A stretch of 64,000 bases of DNA from Lachnospiraceae bacterium (GCA_910575565.1 CAJTFL010000009.1:63197-127196); one strand, 5' to 3'; positions 52,278-61,623 are shown, counted from the first letter of the stretch. Made by a program: numbers and translations. The notes: a model not told the origin generated them from the letters alone.

Positions 52278-53171
52278 ATGACAACCAGCGGAGTTCCAAG
52301 TTATAATTACAGCGGCTACAGCTACAATAACTACCAAAACGATATGCTGAACAGCTCAAGCTGGAAGGAAAAGGCGGAGCAGGAAGCCGAGAATATTAAA
52401 AACAGTACCACAAACAAGACTTCCTCCACCAGCAGCACCAGCAGCACGAAGGATACTGGGATCAAGGTGAACAGCAGCGCCAGCACCTCCACCTTCCTGC
52501 TAGGCTATCAGTCAACCTTAGAGGATCTGGAAGCTTCTGCGGCCAAGCTTCAGTCTACGGCCAAGGACAACGTATTTTCCAAATACGAACAGGCGGTAGC
52601 AGATTTGGAAAAGAATCCTAATAGCGAAGAGTACCAGAAAAAGGTTGACCAGGCAATCAATGACGTGGTTGCGGCATTTAAAGATTTTGCAGACAAGTAC
52701 AATAATACCTTAGATTACTTATCCAATAACCAGGATCGTGGATCAGGGATTGTGGCGCAGTTAGAGTCCTTTAAGCGGATGATGCCCAATGAAAAGACCA
52801 TGAAGGCTCTGGGGATGAGCTATGATGCAAGCGGCAAGGTAAAGGTAGACGAGGAGGCTCTCAGGGAAAACTTTGAGAAGGATCCTTCCTACATCAAGGA
52901 TTTGATGGGCGGTCAGTTCGGCATTGCCGAGCGTATCGGAGATAAGGCGACTTCTGTCCTGGATTCCTCTGTAGATAAGATCATTGGAAGCAATGGATCT
53001 TCTTCAGACGGCACGAACAGCGCATCTTCTTCCAGCAGCGCCAGCGCGTCTTCCAGCAAGAAGGCATCGTCCATGTCCGATTCTTTCCTTCAGTTCGCCA
53101 GCTTCGCTAAGAGCGGCGCTTATAATTTAAGCAATTATTATGCGGTATCCATGTTAAATATGTTAGTGTAG
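52278..53171 (+). CDS. FliD-like (flagellar filament cap-related) protein
   Basis: A 297-residue protein rich in Ser, Thr, Asn and Asp. Residues about 1-70 and 230-265 are low-complexity serine runs. The middle region resembles the C-terminal part of FliD: FKDFADKYNNTLDYLSNN, ALGMSYDASGKVKVDEEALRENFEKD and GIAERIGDKA correspond to the helix-rich region where FliD has a start-of-filament coiled coil. The N-terminal half of FliD is absent, so this is not an ordinary cap. AGAAAGGAGA precedes the ATG. The sigma-28-like element upstream and the flagellar operon downstream support a late motility role. FliD-likeness is judged by eye. Confidence 0.5.
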   Translation: MTTSGVPSYNYSGYSYNNYQNDMLNSSSWKEKAEQEAENIKNSTTNKTSSTSSTSSTKDTGIKVNSSASTSTFLLGYQSTLEDLEASAAKLQSTAKDNVFSKYEQAVADLEKNPNSEEYQKKVDQAINDVVAAFKDFADKYNNTLDYLSNNQDRGSGIVAQLESFKRMMPNEKTMKALGMSYDASGKVKVDEEALRENFEKDPSYIKDLMGGQFGIAERIGDKATSVLDSSVDKIIGSNGSSSDGTNSASSSSSASASSSKKASSMSDSFLQFASFAKSGAYNLSNYYAVSMLNMLV

Positions 53172-53250
53172 CCTTTGGGGCATTTGGCTGATGTCCCTTT
53201 GGCGCGGTTTGGCATATTGCCGGCGCAGGCAAAGCATGGATAAAATCGGG

Positions 53251-53283
53251 AACCCGGCGGGGTTTATTTCTCCGCCGGGTTTT
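53251..53283 (+). terminator. Terminator after the FliD-like gene
   Basis: Perfect 10-bp stem AACCCGGCGG/CCGCCGGGTT, 11-nt loop, and a T-run (TTTT). It separates this gene from the flgB operon. The 210 bases up to the flagellar promoter hold nothing I recognise. Confidence 0.88.
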
Positions 53284-53494
53284 GCTGTCTGAGAGGTGTG
53301 GCAGAAAATGTGGCATTTTTTGCCAAGGGTAAGTTCATGCGGCCCTTCGGCGTTAAAAAAACGCAAAAAATAGTGGCTGTATCCAGAAAAACAACAAGAT
53401 GAAGGATTGGGGAAAGCCGGGAAATAAGTTTTATCTTTGGCAGAAACTATCTGGATTTCCAGGAAAATCAAGCTGGTGAATGTTTGCAAAGTAC

Positions 53495-53523
53495 TTGACA
53501 GGGAAAGATTGTTGTAGCATAAT
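53495..53523 (+). promoter_or_regulatory. Sigma-A promoter of the flgB flagellar operon
   Basis: A perfect TTGACA (53495-53500), a 17-bp spacer and CATAAT (53518-53523). It is the only good promoter before flgB and would give a leader of about 190 nt. Confidence 0.75.
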
Positions 53524-53539
53524 ATAATATATTTGGGAA

Positions 53540-53576
53540 GGAGGGATATAGGGTGGTTTTAAACGACTATCCCTCC
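53540..53576 (+). other. Leader hairpin in the flagellar operon
   Basis: GGAGGGATA (53540-53548) and TATCCCTCC (53568-53576) pair perfectly around a 19-nt loop, close to the predicted transcript start. It hides a GGAGG sequence that has no start codon behind it. The remaining leader (53577-53700) shows no riboswitch I know. Confidence 0.6.
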
Positions 53577-53722
53577 CCTTTCCATGCATAGCTTGATTGG
53601 CGTCCTGGCTCCTGTGGCGGGGAGCGGATTGGGGCTGCTTAACTTTCCCGGAAGCCTGGTTTTACACTTTTTGCAGGCCGGGATAAACTGCCAAAAAAGG
53701 AAAATCAAGAGAGGGAAAGAAT

Positions 53723-54115
53723 ATGTCAGGATTTTATGGAAATGGTGTTGCATTGACTGAGAAGGTTCTGGATTATCTGTGGGCCCGTCAGACCGTTACG
53801 CTAAATAATATTGCAAATGTGGATACTCCTGGGTTTAAGTCCCAGTACATAACCTTTGAGGAAGAGCTGGGGAAGCGGCTTTCCTCAGCCAGCGCCTTTA
53901 GGAAAGCCCCTAAGCGTGCCGTATCCCAGGCCATTGAAGCTTCCAGGGCCCACTTAAATATTACCTGGGACGAATCCAGCAGGCTGGACGGAAATAACGT
54001 GGATATGGATCAGGAGCAGGTAGAGGTTGTCCGCACGGCTTACGAGTACCAGTATATGCTTAGCTCCTTAAATAACGATCTTAGCCGATTAAGGAATGCG
54101 GCGAAGACATTCTAA
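53723..54115 (+). CDS. flgB: Flagellar basal-body rod protein FlgB
   Basis: A 130-residue proximal-rod protein exported by the flagellar type III system. The rod-protein N-terminal motif is clear: ARQTVTLNNIANVDTPGFKS. The middle NNVDMDQEQVEVVRTAYEYQYML is the FlgB-type counterpart of its C-terminal helix. GAGAGGGAAAG precedes the ATG. It is the first gene of a long motility operon. The normal partner gene flgC does not follow; fliE starts 17 bases downstream. Confidence 0.92.
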   Translation: MSGFYGNGVALTEKVLDYLWARQTVTLNNIANVDTPGFKSQYITFEEELGKRLSSASAFRKAPKRAVSQAIEASRAHLNITWDESSRLDGNNVDMDQEQVEVVRTAYEYQYMLSSLNNDLSRLRNAAKTF

Positions 54116-54132
54116 AATCAGGGAGGCAGAGG

Positions 54133-54450
54133 ATGGAAGGAGCAGCGTTTATTACACCGATGATGCCATGGAATTCCATTGGCAGGCAGGACGAGAGCCA
54201 GCAGTATACGGCGGCAGTTAATGCAGAAGCGTCATTATTCAGGGATATTTTTAAAAATACGATTAACCAGGTAAGGGATACCCAGGCGGATGTGGAGTAT
54301 AAGCAGTATCTGCTCTCCACAGGCCAGTTGGACGATGCCCACTCCCTGCCTATTGCGGAGGCAAAGGCTGGTTTGGCTTTGGATGTGCTGATTTCCCTTA
54401 GGAATAAAACATTGGATGCTTACAATGAGCTGATTAAGATCAATGTGTGA
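54133..54450 (+). CDS. fliE: Flagellar hook-basal body protein FliE
   Basis: A 105-residue protein that joins the MS ring to the rod. The conserved C-terminal half is clear: STGQLDDAHSLPIAEAKAGL, then ALDVLISLRNKTLDAYNE. The N-terminus (MEGAAFITPMMPW) is variable as usual. GGGAGG precedes the ATG at 8 nt. It lies between flgB and fliF, where flgC-fliE is the standard order. Confidence 0.9.
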   Translation: MEGAAFITPMMPWNSIGRQDESQQYTAAVNAEASLFRDIFKNTINQVRDTQADVEYKQYLLSTGQLDDAHSLPIAEAKAGLALDVLISLRNKTLDAYNELIKINV

Positions 54451-54485
54451 TGCGTTTTTGTGTCACAGGATAATATGGTAAAAGG

Positions 54486-56231
54486 TTGGATAAAGACGTG
54501 GAAAATGTAAAAGAAAGTTGGCTGAAACTACCGGAAAAAACCCGTAAGCTAATCATGGTGCTTGCGGGCGGGACAGTCGCAATCGCAGTAATTGCCATAC
54601 TTGCCCTGAATTTCCTTGGAAAAAACCCAGATTACAGCACCTTGTTTACGGGGCTGAACCAGGATGAAGCCCAGCAGGTGGTCAGCCTGCTGCAGGATGA
54701 ACAGATTGATTACCGATATAATAACAGCGATGGATCCATACGGATCCCGGAAGGGGTGGTGGATCAGACCAGGGCCAGCCTTTTAAGCAAGGGATACCCT
54801 AAGAGCGGCTTTACATACGATATGTATTTGAATAATACCGGATTGATGACTACTGAGTCGGATAAGCAGCAGATTACGTTGTATGATTTGCAGAACCGGT
54901 TAGGGGCTACTATCCGGCTTTTTGACGGTGTAAGGGATGCTACGGTTACGGTTGTGGAAGCCCAGAACCAAAGATATGCCCTTGGGGACTCCTCCGAAAA
55001 GGATGCCACCGCTTCGGTGGTGATCACCATGCAGGACGGGGAAAACCTTACCTCTGACAAGGCTCAGGCGGTAAAAAGCCTGATTGCCCATGCGGTGCGG
55101 GGGATGAATTTTACCAAGGTATCCGTGTTTGATTCCGCCACTATGCTGGAGGTGGGAGGGGATTCCGAAAGCTCCGCGGGCGGGGCTGCGGATATTACCA
55201 GCCTTACCACATTGGTGGAGAACAATATTGCGGCCAATGTGCGCCGGGTGCTGGAGCCGATTTACGGCACGGGGAATGTGGCGGTATCTGTAAAGGGAAC
55301 CCTTAATATGGAGCGCCTTATCCAGGAGAATACCCAGTATTCCACGCCGGAGAAGATTGACGAGGAAGATAAGCGGGGGCTTTTGCAGGCCGAGGACATT
55401 ATGAATGAAAGCACCAATGCCACCAACCAGGGGGCAGGGGGGCTGGTGGGAGCCGATGCAAACGCGGACGTTCCCCGGTACACCAATGAAGACGGAACCA
55501 CCCAGACTACCGACAGCTATGCCAACGGAAGCGCGTCCAGGGTATGGCTTTACAATATGTTAAAAGAACAGCGCCAGATCGATCCCGGCGTTCTGGAGGA
55601 TACTTCCATCGGCGTATCCATCCTGACCAACGATATGACCTCCGTGGATCAGAACGCGCTTCTGCGCCTGGTGGCAAACTCGGCCGGCATCCCGGTGGAG
55701 AACATCAGCGACAAGATTACCGTTGTGCGCGTTCCCGTCCAGATCCAGGAAGGCCAGGATATTCCTGGTCAGCAAGGCGGTGACGATGGCGAGGAAGTAA
55801 ACAGCTGGCAGGTTCTGCTCTCCATGCTGCCCCTGCCGATCCTGATTGCCATTATCGCGGGCATTGTGCTTCTGTTCTTAGTGATCCTGCTTCTGATTCT
55901 CCGGCGCCGCAGGAAGAAGAAACAACAGCTTGTGCTTGAAGGCGGCGAGGGCTTAGAGGGCGAAGGGCTTGAGGGCCTGCCCGGAGGCGAAGGAGAAGAA
56001 GACGAAGAGGAAGGCGCTGGCAAGCCTGGGCGTGTTCCCGGCCTTGAAGAGGAAGAGGATGAGTTCGCTAAGAATGAAGAGATCCTTAACCTTAAGATGC
56101 AGCGGAGCCTGCGCTTGAAGCAGAATATTTCGGAATTTGTGGATCAGAACCCGCAGATTGCCGCGAAGCTGATTCAAAGCTGGTTAAGAGGGGAGGATGA
56201 CGGCGATGTCAGAAACCGAAAATCTAAATAG
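54486..56231 (+). CDS. fliF: Flagellar M-ring protein FliF
   Basis: A 581-residue inner-membrane ring protein. It has an N-terminal membrane helix (LIMVLAGGTVAIAVIAILAL), the ring-building modules with PDYSTLFTGLNQDEAQQVV and the RLGATIRLFDGVRDATVTV strand, and a second helix (LPILIAIIAGIVLLFLVILLLILRRRR). A cytoplasmic Glu-rich tail follows, with the FliG-binding end SEFVDQNPQIAAKLIQSWL. The start is TTG 54486 or GTG 54498; neither has ideal spacing, and a nearby ATG (54475) is out of frame. It overlaps fliG. Confidence 0.95.
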   Translation: MDKDVENVKESWLKLPEKTRKLIMVLAGGTVAIAVIAILALNFLGKNPDYSTLFTGLNQDEAQQVVSLLQDEQIDYRYNNSDGSIRIPEGVVDQTRASLLSKGYPKSGFTYDMYLNNTGLMTTESDKQQITLYDLQNRLGATIRLFDGVRDATVTVVEAQNQRYALGDSSEKDATASVVITMQDGENLTSDKAQAVKSLIAHAVRGMNFTKVSVFDSATMLEVGGDSESSAGGAADITSLTTLVENNIAANVRRVLEPIYGTGNVAVSVKGTLNMERLIQENTQYSTPEKIDEEDKRGLLQAEDIMNESTNATNQGAGGLVGADANADVPRYTNEDGTTQTTDSYANGSASRVWLYNMLKEQRQIDPGVLEDTSIGVSILTNDMTSVDQNALLRLVANSAGIPVENISDKITVVRVPVQIQEGQDIPGQQGGDDGEEVNSWQVLLSMLPLPILIAIIAGIVLLFLVILLLILRRRRKKKQQLVLEGGEGLEGEGLEGLPGGEGEEDEEEGAGKPGRVPGLEEEEDEFAKNEEILNLKMQRSLRLKQNISEFVDQNPQIAAKLIQSWLRGEDDGDVRNRKSK

Positions 56232-57246
56232 AGAAGAGGATCTGCTTACCGATGCCAAAAGCAAGGCGGCATTGGTGGTGGTTTCCCTTGGGGCCGACAG
56301 AGCCTCCCAGATTTATAAATATTTGTCCGAGCAGGACATCGAGGATTTGACCTTTGAGGTGGCAAAGCTTGGGAAGACTAATAACAGCCAGGTGGAAGCG
56401 ACATTAGATGAGTACTATAAACTGTGCCTGACGCATAAGATGATGACGGACGGCGGTTTGGATTATGCCAGGAACGTTTTGGAGAAAGCCTTCGGCGAGT
56501 CCACGGCCAGGAATCTTTTGGAGAAAGTTTCCAAGACACTGCAGTCCAAGCCCTTTAACTTCTTCATGAAGGGAGACCCCAAGGCGCTGTTCTCCCTGCT
56601 GCAGAATGAGAGGCCCCAGGTAATTGCGCTGATTATGGCTTATATGGATACGGCTCAGGCGGCCCAGGTGCTGGAGGAGCTTCCCGATGAGAAGCGGATC
56701 CAGACGGTGGAAAGCATGGCCAGGATGGATCGGGTTTCCCCGGATGCCATCGCCATCGTGGAAGAGGAGATGAAGCGCAAGTTTGCCACCATCATTACCA
56801 GTGAGGATAACATGAGCCTGGGCGGCGTGGATTATGTGGCGGATATGATGAACCACGTAGACCGGAGCAGCGAGCGGAAGATCTTTGAAGAGCTGGGAAA
56901 GCGCAACCCCGAATTGGCTCAGACCATCCGGGACAAAATGTTCGTGTTCGAAAATATCATGGATATGGACGATCGTTCCGTACAGCGGTTCATCCGGGAG
57001 TGCGATACCAAGGATATTGTGTACGCTTTAAAGAATGCTTCCGAGGAGATGCGAACCATATTCTTCGGCAATATGTCCAAGCGTACCATGGATACCGTCA
57101 AGGCCGACTTGGAGATTACCACCAATGTGAGGCTGAAGGACGTGGAGGAAGCGCAGCAGCGTATTGTTAACATTATCCGCAACTTAGAGGAACAGGGCGA
57201 GGTAATCATTAAGAAGGGAGGCGAGGGCGATGATATCATCGTCTAA
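56206..57246 (+). CDS. fliG: Flagellar motor switch protein FliG
   Basis: A 346-residue rotor protein. The N-terminal domain (KAALVVVSLGADRASQIYKYL) binds FliF; the middle EHPQ-like segment reads LQNERPQVIALIMAYM. The C-terminal charged torque helix is in IRDKMFVFENIMDMDDRSVQ and FFGNMSKR. GGGAGG lies 9 nt before ATG 56206; an ATG at 56197 is too close to it. It overlaps both fliF and fliH. Confidence 0.96.
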   Translation: MSETENLNREEDLLTDAKSKAALVVVSLGADRASQIYKYLSEQDIEDLTFEVAKLGKTNNSQVEATLDEYYKLCLTHKMMTDGGLDYARNVLEKAFGESTARNLLEKVSKTLQSKPFNFFMKGDPKALFSLLQNERPQVIALIMAYMDTAQAAQVLEELPDEKRIQTVESMARMDRVSPDAIAIVEEEMKRKFATIITSEDNMSLGGVDYVADMMNHVDRSSERKIFEELGKRNPELAQTIRDKMFVFENIMDMDDRSVQRFIRECDTKDIVYALKNASEEMRTIFFGNMSKRTMDTVKADLEITTNVRLKDVEEAQQRIVNIIRNLEEQGEVIIKKGGEGDDIIV

Positions 57247-58132
57247 GCGGATCATTAAGCGCCCAGATGCCGCAGCCCTTATTGAACAATATATCCCTCC
57301 CCTGGAGCTGACCGCAGCTTCGGGGGAGGCAGGCACGAAGAAGCCGGTTTTTCCCCATTACAATGAAGACGGTACGGAGCAGGGAGAGTTTATCCTGGCT
57401 CCTAGGAGCCGTAATGCAGATGGAAATGAGGAAACGAAAGGGGAGCGCTGGTTTACGGAAGAGGGATTGGATCCGGAGAAGGATCCGGACGCCCTTCTCA
57501 GGGAGCAGTGGAATAAAGAAGCTAAGGAAGCCTTGGAAGAGGCCAGGCGGGAGGCAGAAGCCATCTTGGAGCGGGCCAAGAGCGAAGCTAAGGAAGAGTT
57601 TGAGCGGGCCAGCAGGGAAGGCCATGAAGAGGGCTTTAAGGAAGGCTATAAGGAAGGCCATAGCAAGGGAGAGTCCTTCTGCCGGGAAGCTTTCCGGGAG
57701 AGGATGGAGGCTGTGGAGGCAGATATCCGGCAGGCGTTCCGTTCTGTGGAGATTGCCAAGGAAAAGTGCGTCCGCACCTATTTGGATGAGCTTAAGGACT
57801 GCGCTATCGCCATAGGGGAAAAGGTAATCCATATCAGCCTCCGTTCCAGCGGCGAGGTGATCAAGCAGATGATTGTCGCCGCCACGGAAAAACTGAAAAA
57901 AACAGCTTGGGTTAAAATTTATATTGATAAATGCGATTACGATTTAATGATGGAAGCCGATGCAGATATCCTGGATCAGCTGTCCCACCTTTCGGATAAT
58001 ATCAAGTTTATCGTGATGGATAAGGAAGAGCGGGGCAACTGCATCATCGAGATGCCAGAGGAGATCGTGGACGTAAGCGTCAATACCCAGATTGAGAATA
58101 TTAAAGATATTTTGGAAAATGTACGAGTATAG
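57230..58132 (+). CDS. fliH: Flagellar assembly protein FliH
   Basis: A 300-residue protein that controls the FliI export ATPase. It has a long Glu/Arg/Lys helix (about residues 95-160) with the GxxxG-type repeats typical of FliH (EGHEEGFKEGYKEGHSKGE), and a C-terminal domain (AIAIGEKVIHISLRSSGEVI, WVKIYIDKCDYDLM) similar to the V-type ATPase E subunit. It starts within fliG, overlapping by 17 bases, and ends 8 bases before fliI. Confidence 0.88.
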   Translation: MISSSKRIIKRPDAAALIEQYIPPLELTAASGEAGTKKPVFPHYNEDGTEQGEFILAPRSRNADGNEETKGERWFTEEGLDPEKDPDALLREQWNKEAKEALEEARREAEAILERAKSEAKEEFERASREGHEEGFKEGYKEGHSKGESFCREAFRERMEAVEADIRQAFRSVEIAKEKCVRTYLDELKDCAIAIGEKVIHISLRSSGEVIKQMIVAATEKLKKTAWVKIYIDKCDYDLMMEADADILDQLSHLSDNIKFIVMDKEERGNCIIEMPEEIVDVSVNTQIENIKDILENVRV

Positions 58133-58140
58133 GAGCCTTT

Positions 58141-59442
58141 ATGTTTGACAAGATACCTCAGTTGATCAATAAATCAGAAACCATCAGCCATATCGGGAAG
58201 ATTGAAAACGTAGTGGGAATGTCCATGGAAGCTTCCGGCGGGCGTTCCAGCATCGGCGATATTGTGATGATTTATAATGAAGAGCAGAACCGCCAGATGC
58301 CGGCTGAGGTAGTTGGCTTCAAGGATGGAAAGATTCAGCTGATGACCTATGAGGCCACCAGCGGCATCGCCTCCGGAAGCTTTGTCCGCAATACCAGGCG
58401 CCGTTTAAAAGTGCCTGTAGGGGATTTCCTGCGGGGCAGGATCATCAATGCCTTAGGGGAGCCTATCGACGGCGGGGAGGATTTCCACGCCACCAGGCAT
58501 TATACTGTGCAGAGCCCGTACATTAACCCCTTAAACCGTCCTCCTATCCGTGAGCGGCTGGAATTTGGGGTAAAGGCCATCGATGGGTTAAACACCATCG
58601 GAAAAGGCCAGAGGATCGGCATTTTCGCCGGTTCCGGCGTAGGCAAAAGTACCCTTATGGGAATGATTGCCAAAAACGTAAAAACAGACATTAACGTCAT
58701 CGCCCTGGTAGGCGAGCGTGGTCGTGAAGTGCTGGAATTCGTCCAGAAAGATCTGGGGGAGGAAGGCATGAGGCGTTCCGTCTTAGTGGTAGCCACATCG
58801 GATCAGCCGGCCATGCTCCGCATGAAGTGCCCTTTGGTGGCAACTACCATCGCAGAGTACTTTAAGGATCAGGGTTATGATGTTTTGCTGATGATGGATT
58901 CCCTTACCCGTTACGCCATGGCGCAGCGGGAGATAGGCCTTGCCATCGGGGAACCGCCTATCGCCAGGGGGTATACCCCTTCCATTTATGCAGAATTCCC
59001 CAAGCTTTTGGAGCGCAGCGGGAACTTCGGCAAAGGCTCCATCACCGGGGTGTATACCGTGCTGGTGGAAGGCGATGACACGAATGAACCCATTTCCGAT
59101 ACGGTTCGCGGAATTTTGGACGGCCATATTGTATTAAGCCGCCAGCTGGCGAATGAGAACCATTTTCCGGCGATTGACATCGGAGCAAGCATTTCCCGCC
59201 TTATGGTGGAGATTGTATCTGATGACCACCAGAAACTGTCTTCCAAATTGCGGAATATCCTAAGTTTGTATCAGAAGAATGCAGATCTTATTTCCATTGG
59301 CGCCTATAAGCGGGGGACGAACCCCGCGCTGGATGAAGCGGTGTCCAAAATCAATGCCATCAATGCATTTTTGCAGCAGGGGATAAGGGAGCGTTTTACT
59401 TACGAGGAAACGGTAGAGCAGATTAGAGCCATAACAGGATGA
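58141..59442 (+). CDS. fliI: Flagellum-specific ATPase FliI
   Basis: A 433-residue hexameric ATPase of the flagellar export apparatus, homologous to the F1 beta subunit. The Walker A loop is GIFAGSGVGKSTLMGMIA, followed by LVGERGREVLEFV, Walker B DVLLMMDSLTRYAMAQREI, and the type III-specific GEPPIARGYTPSIYAEFPKL. AGGAG lies just before the ATG. It is complete at both ends. Confidence 0.97.
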   Translation: MFDKIPQLINKSETISHIGKIENVVGMSMEASGGRSSIGDIVMIYNEEQNRQMPAEVVGFKDGKIQLMTYEATSGIASGSFVRNTRRRLKVPVGDFLRGRIINALGEPIDGGEDFHATRHYTVQSPYINPLNRPPIRERLEFGVKAIDGLNTIGKGQRIGIFAGSGVGKSTLMGMIAKNVKTDINVIALVGERGREVLEFVQKDLGEEGMRRSVLVVATSDQPAMLRMKCPLVATTIAEYFKDQGYDVLLMMDSLTRYAMAQREIGLAIGEPPIARGYTPSIYAEFPKLLERSGNFGKGSITGVYTVLVEGDDTNEPISDTVRGILDGHIVLSRQLANENHFPAIDIGASISRLMVEIVSDDHQKLSSKLRNILSLYQKNADLISIGAYKRGTNPALDEAVSKINAINAFLQQGIRERFTYEETVEQIRAITG

Positions 59443-59461
59443 TTTTGCGGAGGAAGAACCA

Positions 59462-59926
59462 TTGAAGCAGTTCCAATACAGGCTGGATACCGTGCTGGCC
59501 TATAAGACACAGGTTCTGGATAATTTGCGCACGGAGCACGCGGCAATTATCCAGAACGTAAACCGTAAGCAGGAAGAGATACGGAATTTGAATAAAGAGC
59601 TGGTAAGCTATGAAAGTGACTTTGACCGGACGAAGGAAGAGGGCGCAGCCATAGAGCACTACCGGCTGTTTGATATGTGTATAGGCCGGATGGAGGAAAT
59701 CATTGATGTGGAAAAGGAGCATCTAAAGGATCTGCGCAAGCAGGAGGATGCCAAGAAGCAGGAAGTGATTTCCGCCAAGGTGGATACCTCCAAGTTTGAA
59801 AAGCTGAAGGAAAAAAAGTACCAGGAGTACCGGAAGGCCGTGATGAAGGCGGACGAAGCTTTCATCGAGGAATTTGTATCCAACACTGCCGCATCCTTGC
59901 GGATTAGGCATCAGCACAGAGGATAG
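59462..59926 (+). CDS. fliJ: Flagellar export chaperone FliJ
   Basis: A 154-residue, almost wholly helical coiled-coil protein that fits the FliJ pattern: start MKQFQYRLDTVLAYKTQVLD, then heptads of Lys and Glu (KQEEIRNLNKEL, KLKEKKYQEYRKAVMKADEAF). FliJ sits in the FliI ring like a gamma subunit. It starts with TTG at 59462, 8 nt after GGAGG. The 178 bases to fliK hold a small stem (CAGCCT/AGGCTG, 60051-60066). Confidence 0.85.
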   Translation: MKQFQYRLDTVLAYKTQVLDNLRTEHAAIIQNVNRKQEEIRNLNKELVSYESDFDRTKEEGAAIEHYRLFDMCIGRMEEIIDVEKEHLKDLRKQEDAKKQEVISAKVDTSKFEKLKEKKYQEYRKAVMKADEAFIEEFVSNTAASLRIRHQHRG

Positions 59927-60104
59927 CTTATGGCGGACGCCAAAAGCAAAAATTTTGTCTCACGATAAAGCAGGGGGGCAGAGGGAAAACTTTTGCCGTT
60001 TTAGGATCAATGTTTGGGATCGATGAGAATAGATTAAATTAGGTAATCGCAGCCTTTAACAGGCTGATGATTATAAATATCATTTTATGAAAGGAGGAGA
60101 GACG

Positions 60105-61559
60105 TTGCAGGGAGAATTGAAAGTGCAAAGCAGGGTGCAGCTAAAAACCGATTCCATGGTTTCTGACCGCTCTGCAAAAAGCACGGAAAAGGCAGAAGGC
60201 TTCACCGCCATGCTGCAGGCGAAGAAAGACCAGCTAAAGCAGCCTGACCAGGAAAAGGCAGAAGAAGCGGATGACGTGGGCAAGAAGGACATCACCCTCA
60301 GCCAGTCCGGGGAAAGCAATGCCAAGAAAAAGGTAAGCGGGCAGGAAGAGCCTTCAGGGGAAAGCAAGGAAGATGATGCCCCAAAGGATGTTTCACAGGA
60401 TGACGCCATGGAGCGGCAGGCCGCTATGGAACAGCTAACCGCCATGATGGCCGGAATCCTGCCGGAAGAGGGAAAAGAGGAAGCCGGCGAATTTTTCCAG
60501 GTCAGCGCCGGGGAGATGAACGGGGCAGCGGAAGGGATCCAGGATAAGGGCGTACTTAGCCAGCCTAAGGCCGAATTTACCGCTTTCCGCCCGGATGAGG
60601 GGGAAAATGTCACCGATTTAAAGCTCCAGGCTTTTGAAGTGCCCGCGGTGCAGCCAGAAGCGGTGCAGCCAGAAGCGGCACAGGAGCAGGAGGCCGGGAT
60701 GAAGGAGGCTTTGCCGGAGCAGCCCGTCCTTGAGGAGCTTTCCGCAAAGGTGACGAAAGAGGACAAAATCTTTGATCCCCAAAAGCTTAAGGCAGTGCAG
60801 GAACAGTCCCTTAAGGCAGAGGAAGAAGGATTGGAAGAAATTTTTGCCAGGCAGGCAGAACCGAAGGAAAGGGAAGCAGGGGATGCCAAAAACCAGCAGC
60901 AGAGGGCGGAGGAAAACGTCCGGGTGATTCACCGGGAGAAAAATCCTAACCAGACGATCCAGAAGCCGGAATCATCCCGCAGCCAGCCTAAGGCAGGCCA
61001 GACGCCGGGCATTGGCGAAAGGGAAGCCTTCCAGGCAATGCAGGAGGGAAGCGGGCAGGCGGCGGCAGCGGCGGAGCAGCCAAAGCTGTTTACCCCAAGC
61101 TACCAAAGCTTCCAGGACGGCTTGTTTAGCAAAAGGAGCGAGGCCATCCCCTTAAAGACCACGCCGGAAACCCTTCCCCAGGATTTAGGGAAGACCTTGG
61201 CGAAAAGCATGGTGGAGTCGGGGCGGACGCTGACGGTGGAGTTGGAGCCGGCGTCCCTTGGGAAGCTGACCATCCGCATGGCTTACGACGGAGGCAGGGC
61301 GGCGGTATCCATCATGGCGACCAATCCTAAGACCCAGGAGATGTTAAACCAGAGAGCCTCGGAGATTGCCGCAATCCTGGAGGAAAAGACGGGCCAGGAG
61401 ACGGTGATTTACACCCAGCAGCCAGAACCGAACCAGCAGGGCTACGATCGGGAGCCGGACGGGAAAGGCCAGGAGGAACGCCAGGAGAAAAAGCAGGATC
61501 AGGATGAACGCCAGCAGGCGGATTCCTTTGCGCAGCAGCTTAGGCTGGGGCTGGTGTAG
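60105..61559 (+). CDS. fliK: Flagellar hook-length control protein FliK
   Basis: A protein of about 484 residues. The first 370 are Glu/Gln/Lys/Ala-rich and of low complexity, as expected for the molecular-ruler part of FliK. The conserved C-terminal domain is LTVELEPASLGKLTIRMAYD, followed by AAVSIMATNPKTQEML. The tail is again Gln/Glu-rich. TTG 60105 lies 7 nt after AAAGGAGG and is favoured; the in-frame ATG at 60087 has no ribosome site and its own codons contain the GGAGG. The internal VQPEA repeat occurs twice. Confidence 0.85.
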   Translation: MQGELKVQSRVQLKTDSMVSDRSAKSTEKAEGFTAMLQAKKDQLKQPDQEKAEEADDVGKKDITLSQSGESNAKKKVSGQEEPSGESKEDDAPKDVSQDDAMERQAAMEQLTAMMAGILPEEGKEEAGEFFQVSAGEMNGAAEGIQDKGVLSQPKAEFTAFRPDEGENVTDLKLQAFEVPAVQPEAVQPEAAQEQEAGMKEALPEQPVLEELSAKVTKEDKIFDPQKLKAVQEQSLKAEEEGLEEIFARQAEPKEREAGDAKNQQQRAEENVRVIHREKNPNQTIQKPESSRSQPKAGQTPGIGEREAFQAMQEGSGQAAAAAEQPKLFTPSYQSFQDGLFSKRSEAIPLKTTPETLPQDLGKTLAKSMVESGRTLTVELEPASLGKLTIRMAYDGGRAAVSIMATNPKTQEMLNQRASEIAAILEEKTGQETVIYTQQPEPNQQGYDREPDGKGQEERQEKKQDQDERQQADSFAQQLRLGLV

Positions 61560-61623
61560 GGGATAGGCTAGGTTTAAGATGATTCTGAAGACAGATTAAA
61601 ACAGGAAAGGAAAAAGGCAGATT

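Noticed and set aside
54475..54510. ATG at 54475 as the fliF start through a one-base slip in an A-run
   Set aside because: TTG 54486 and GTG 54498 are usable in-frame starts, so no frameshift is needed; spacing is imperfect for all.
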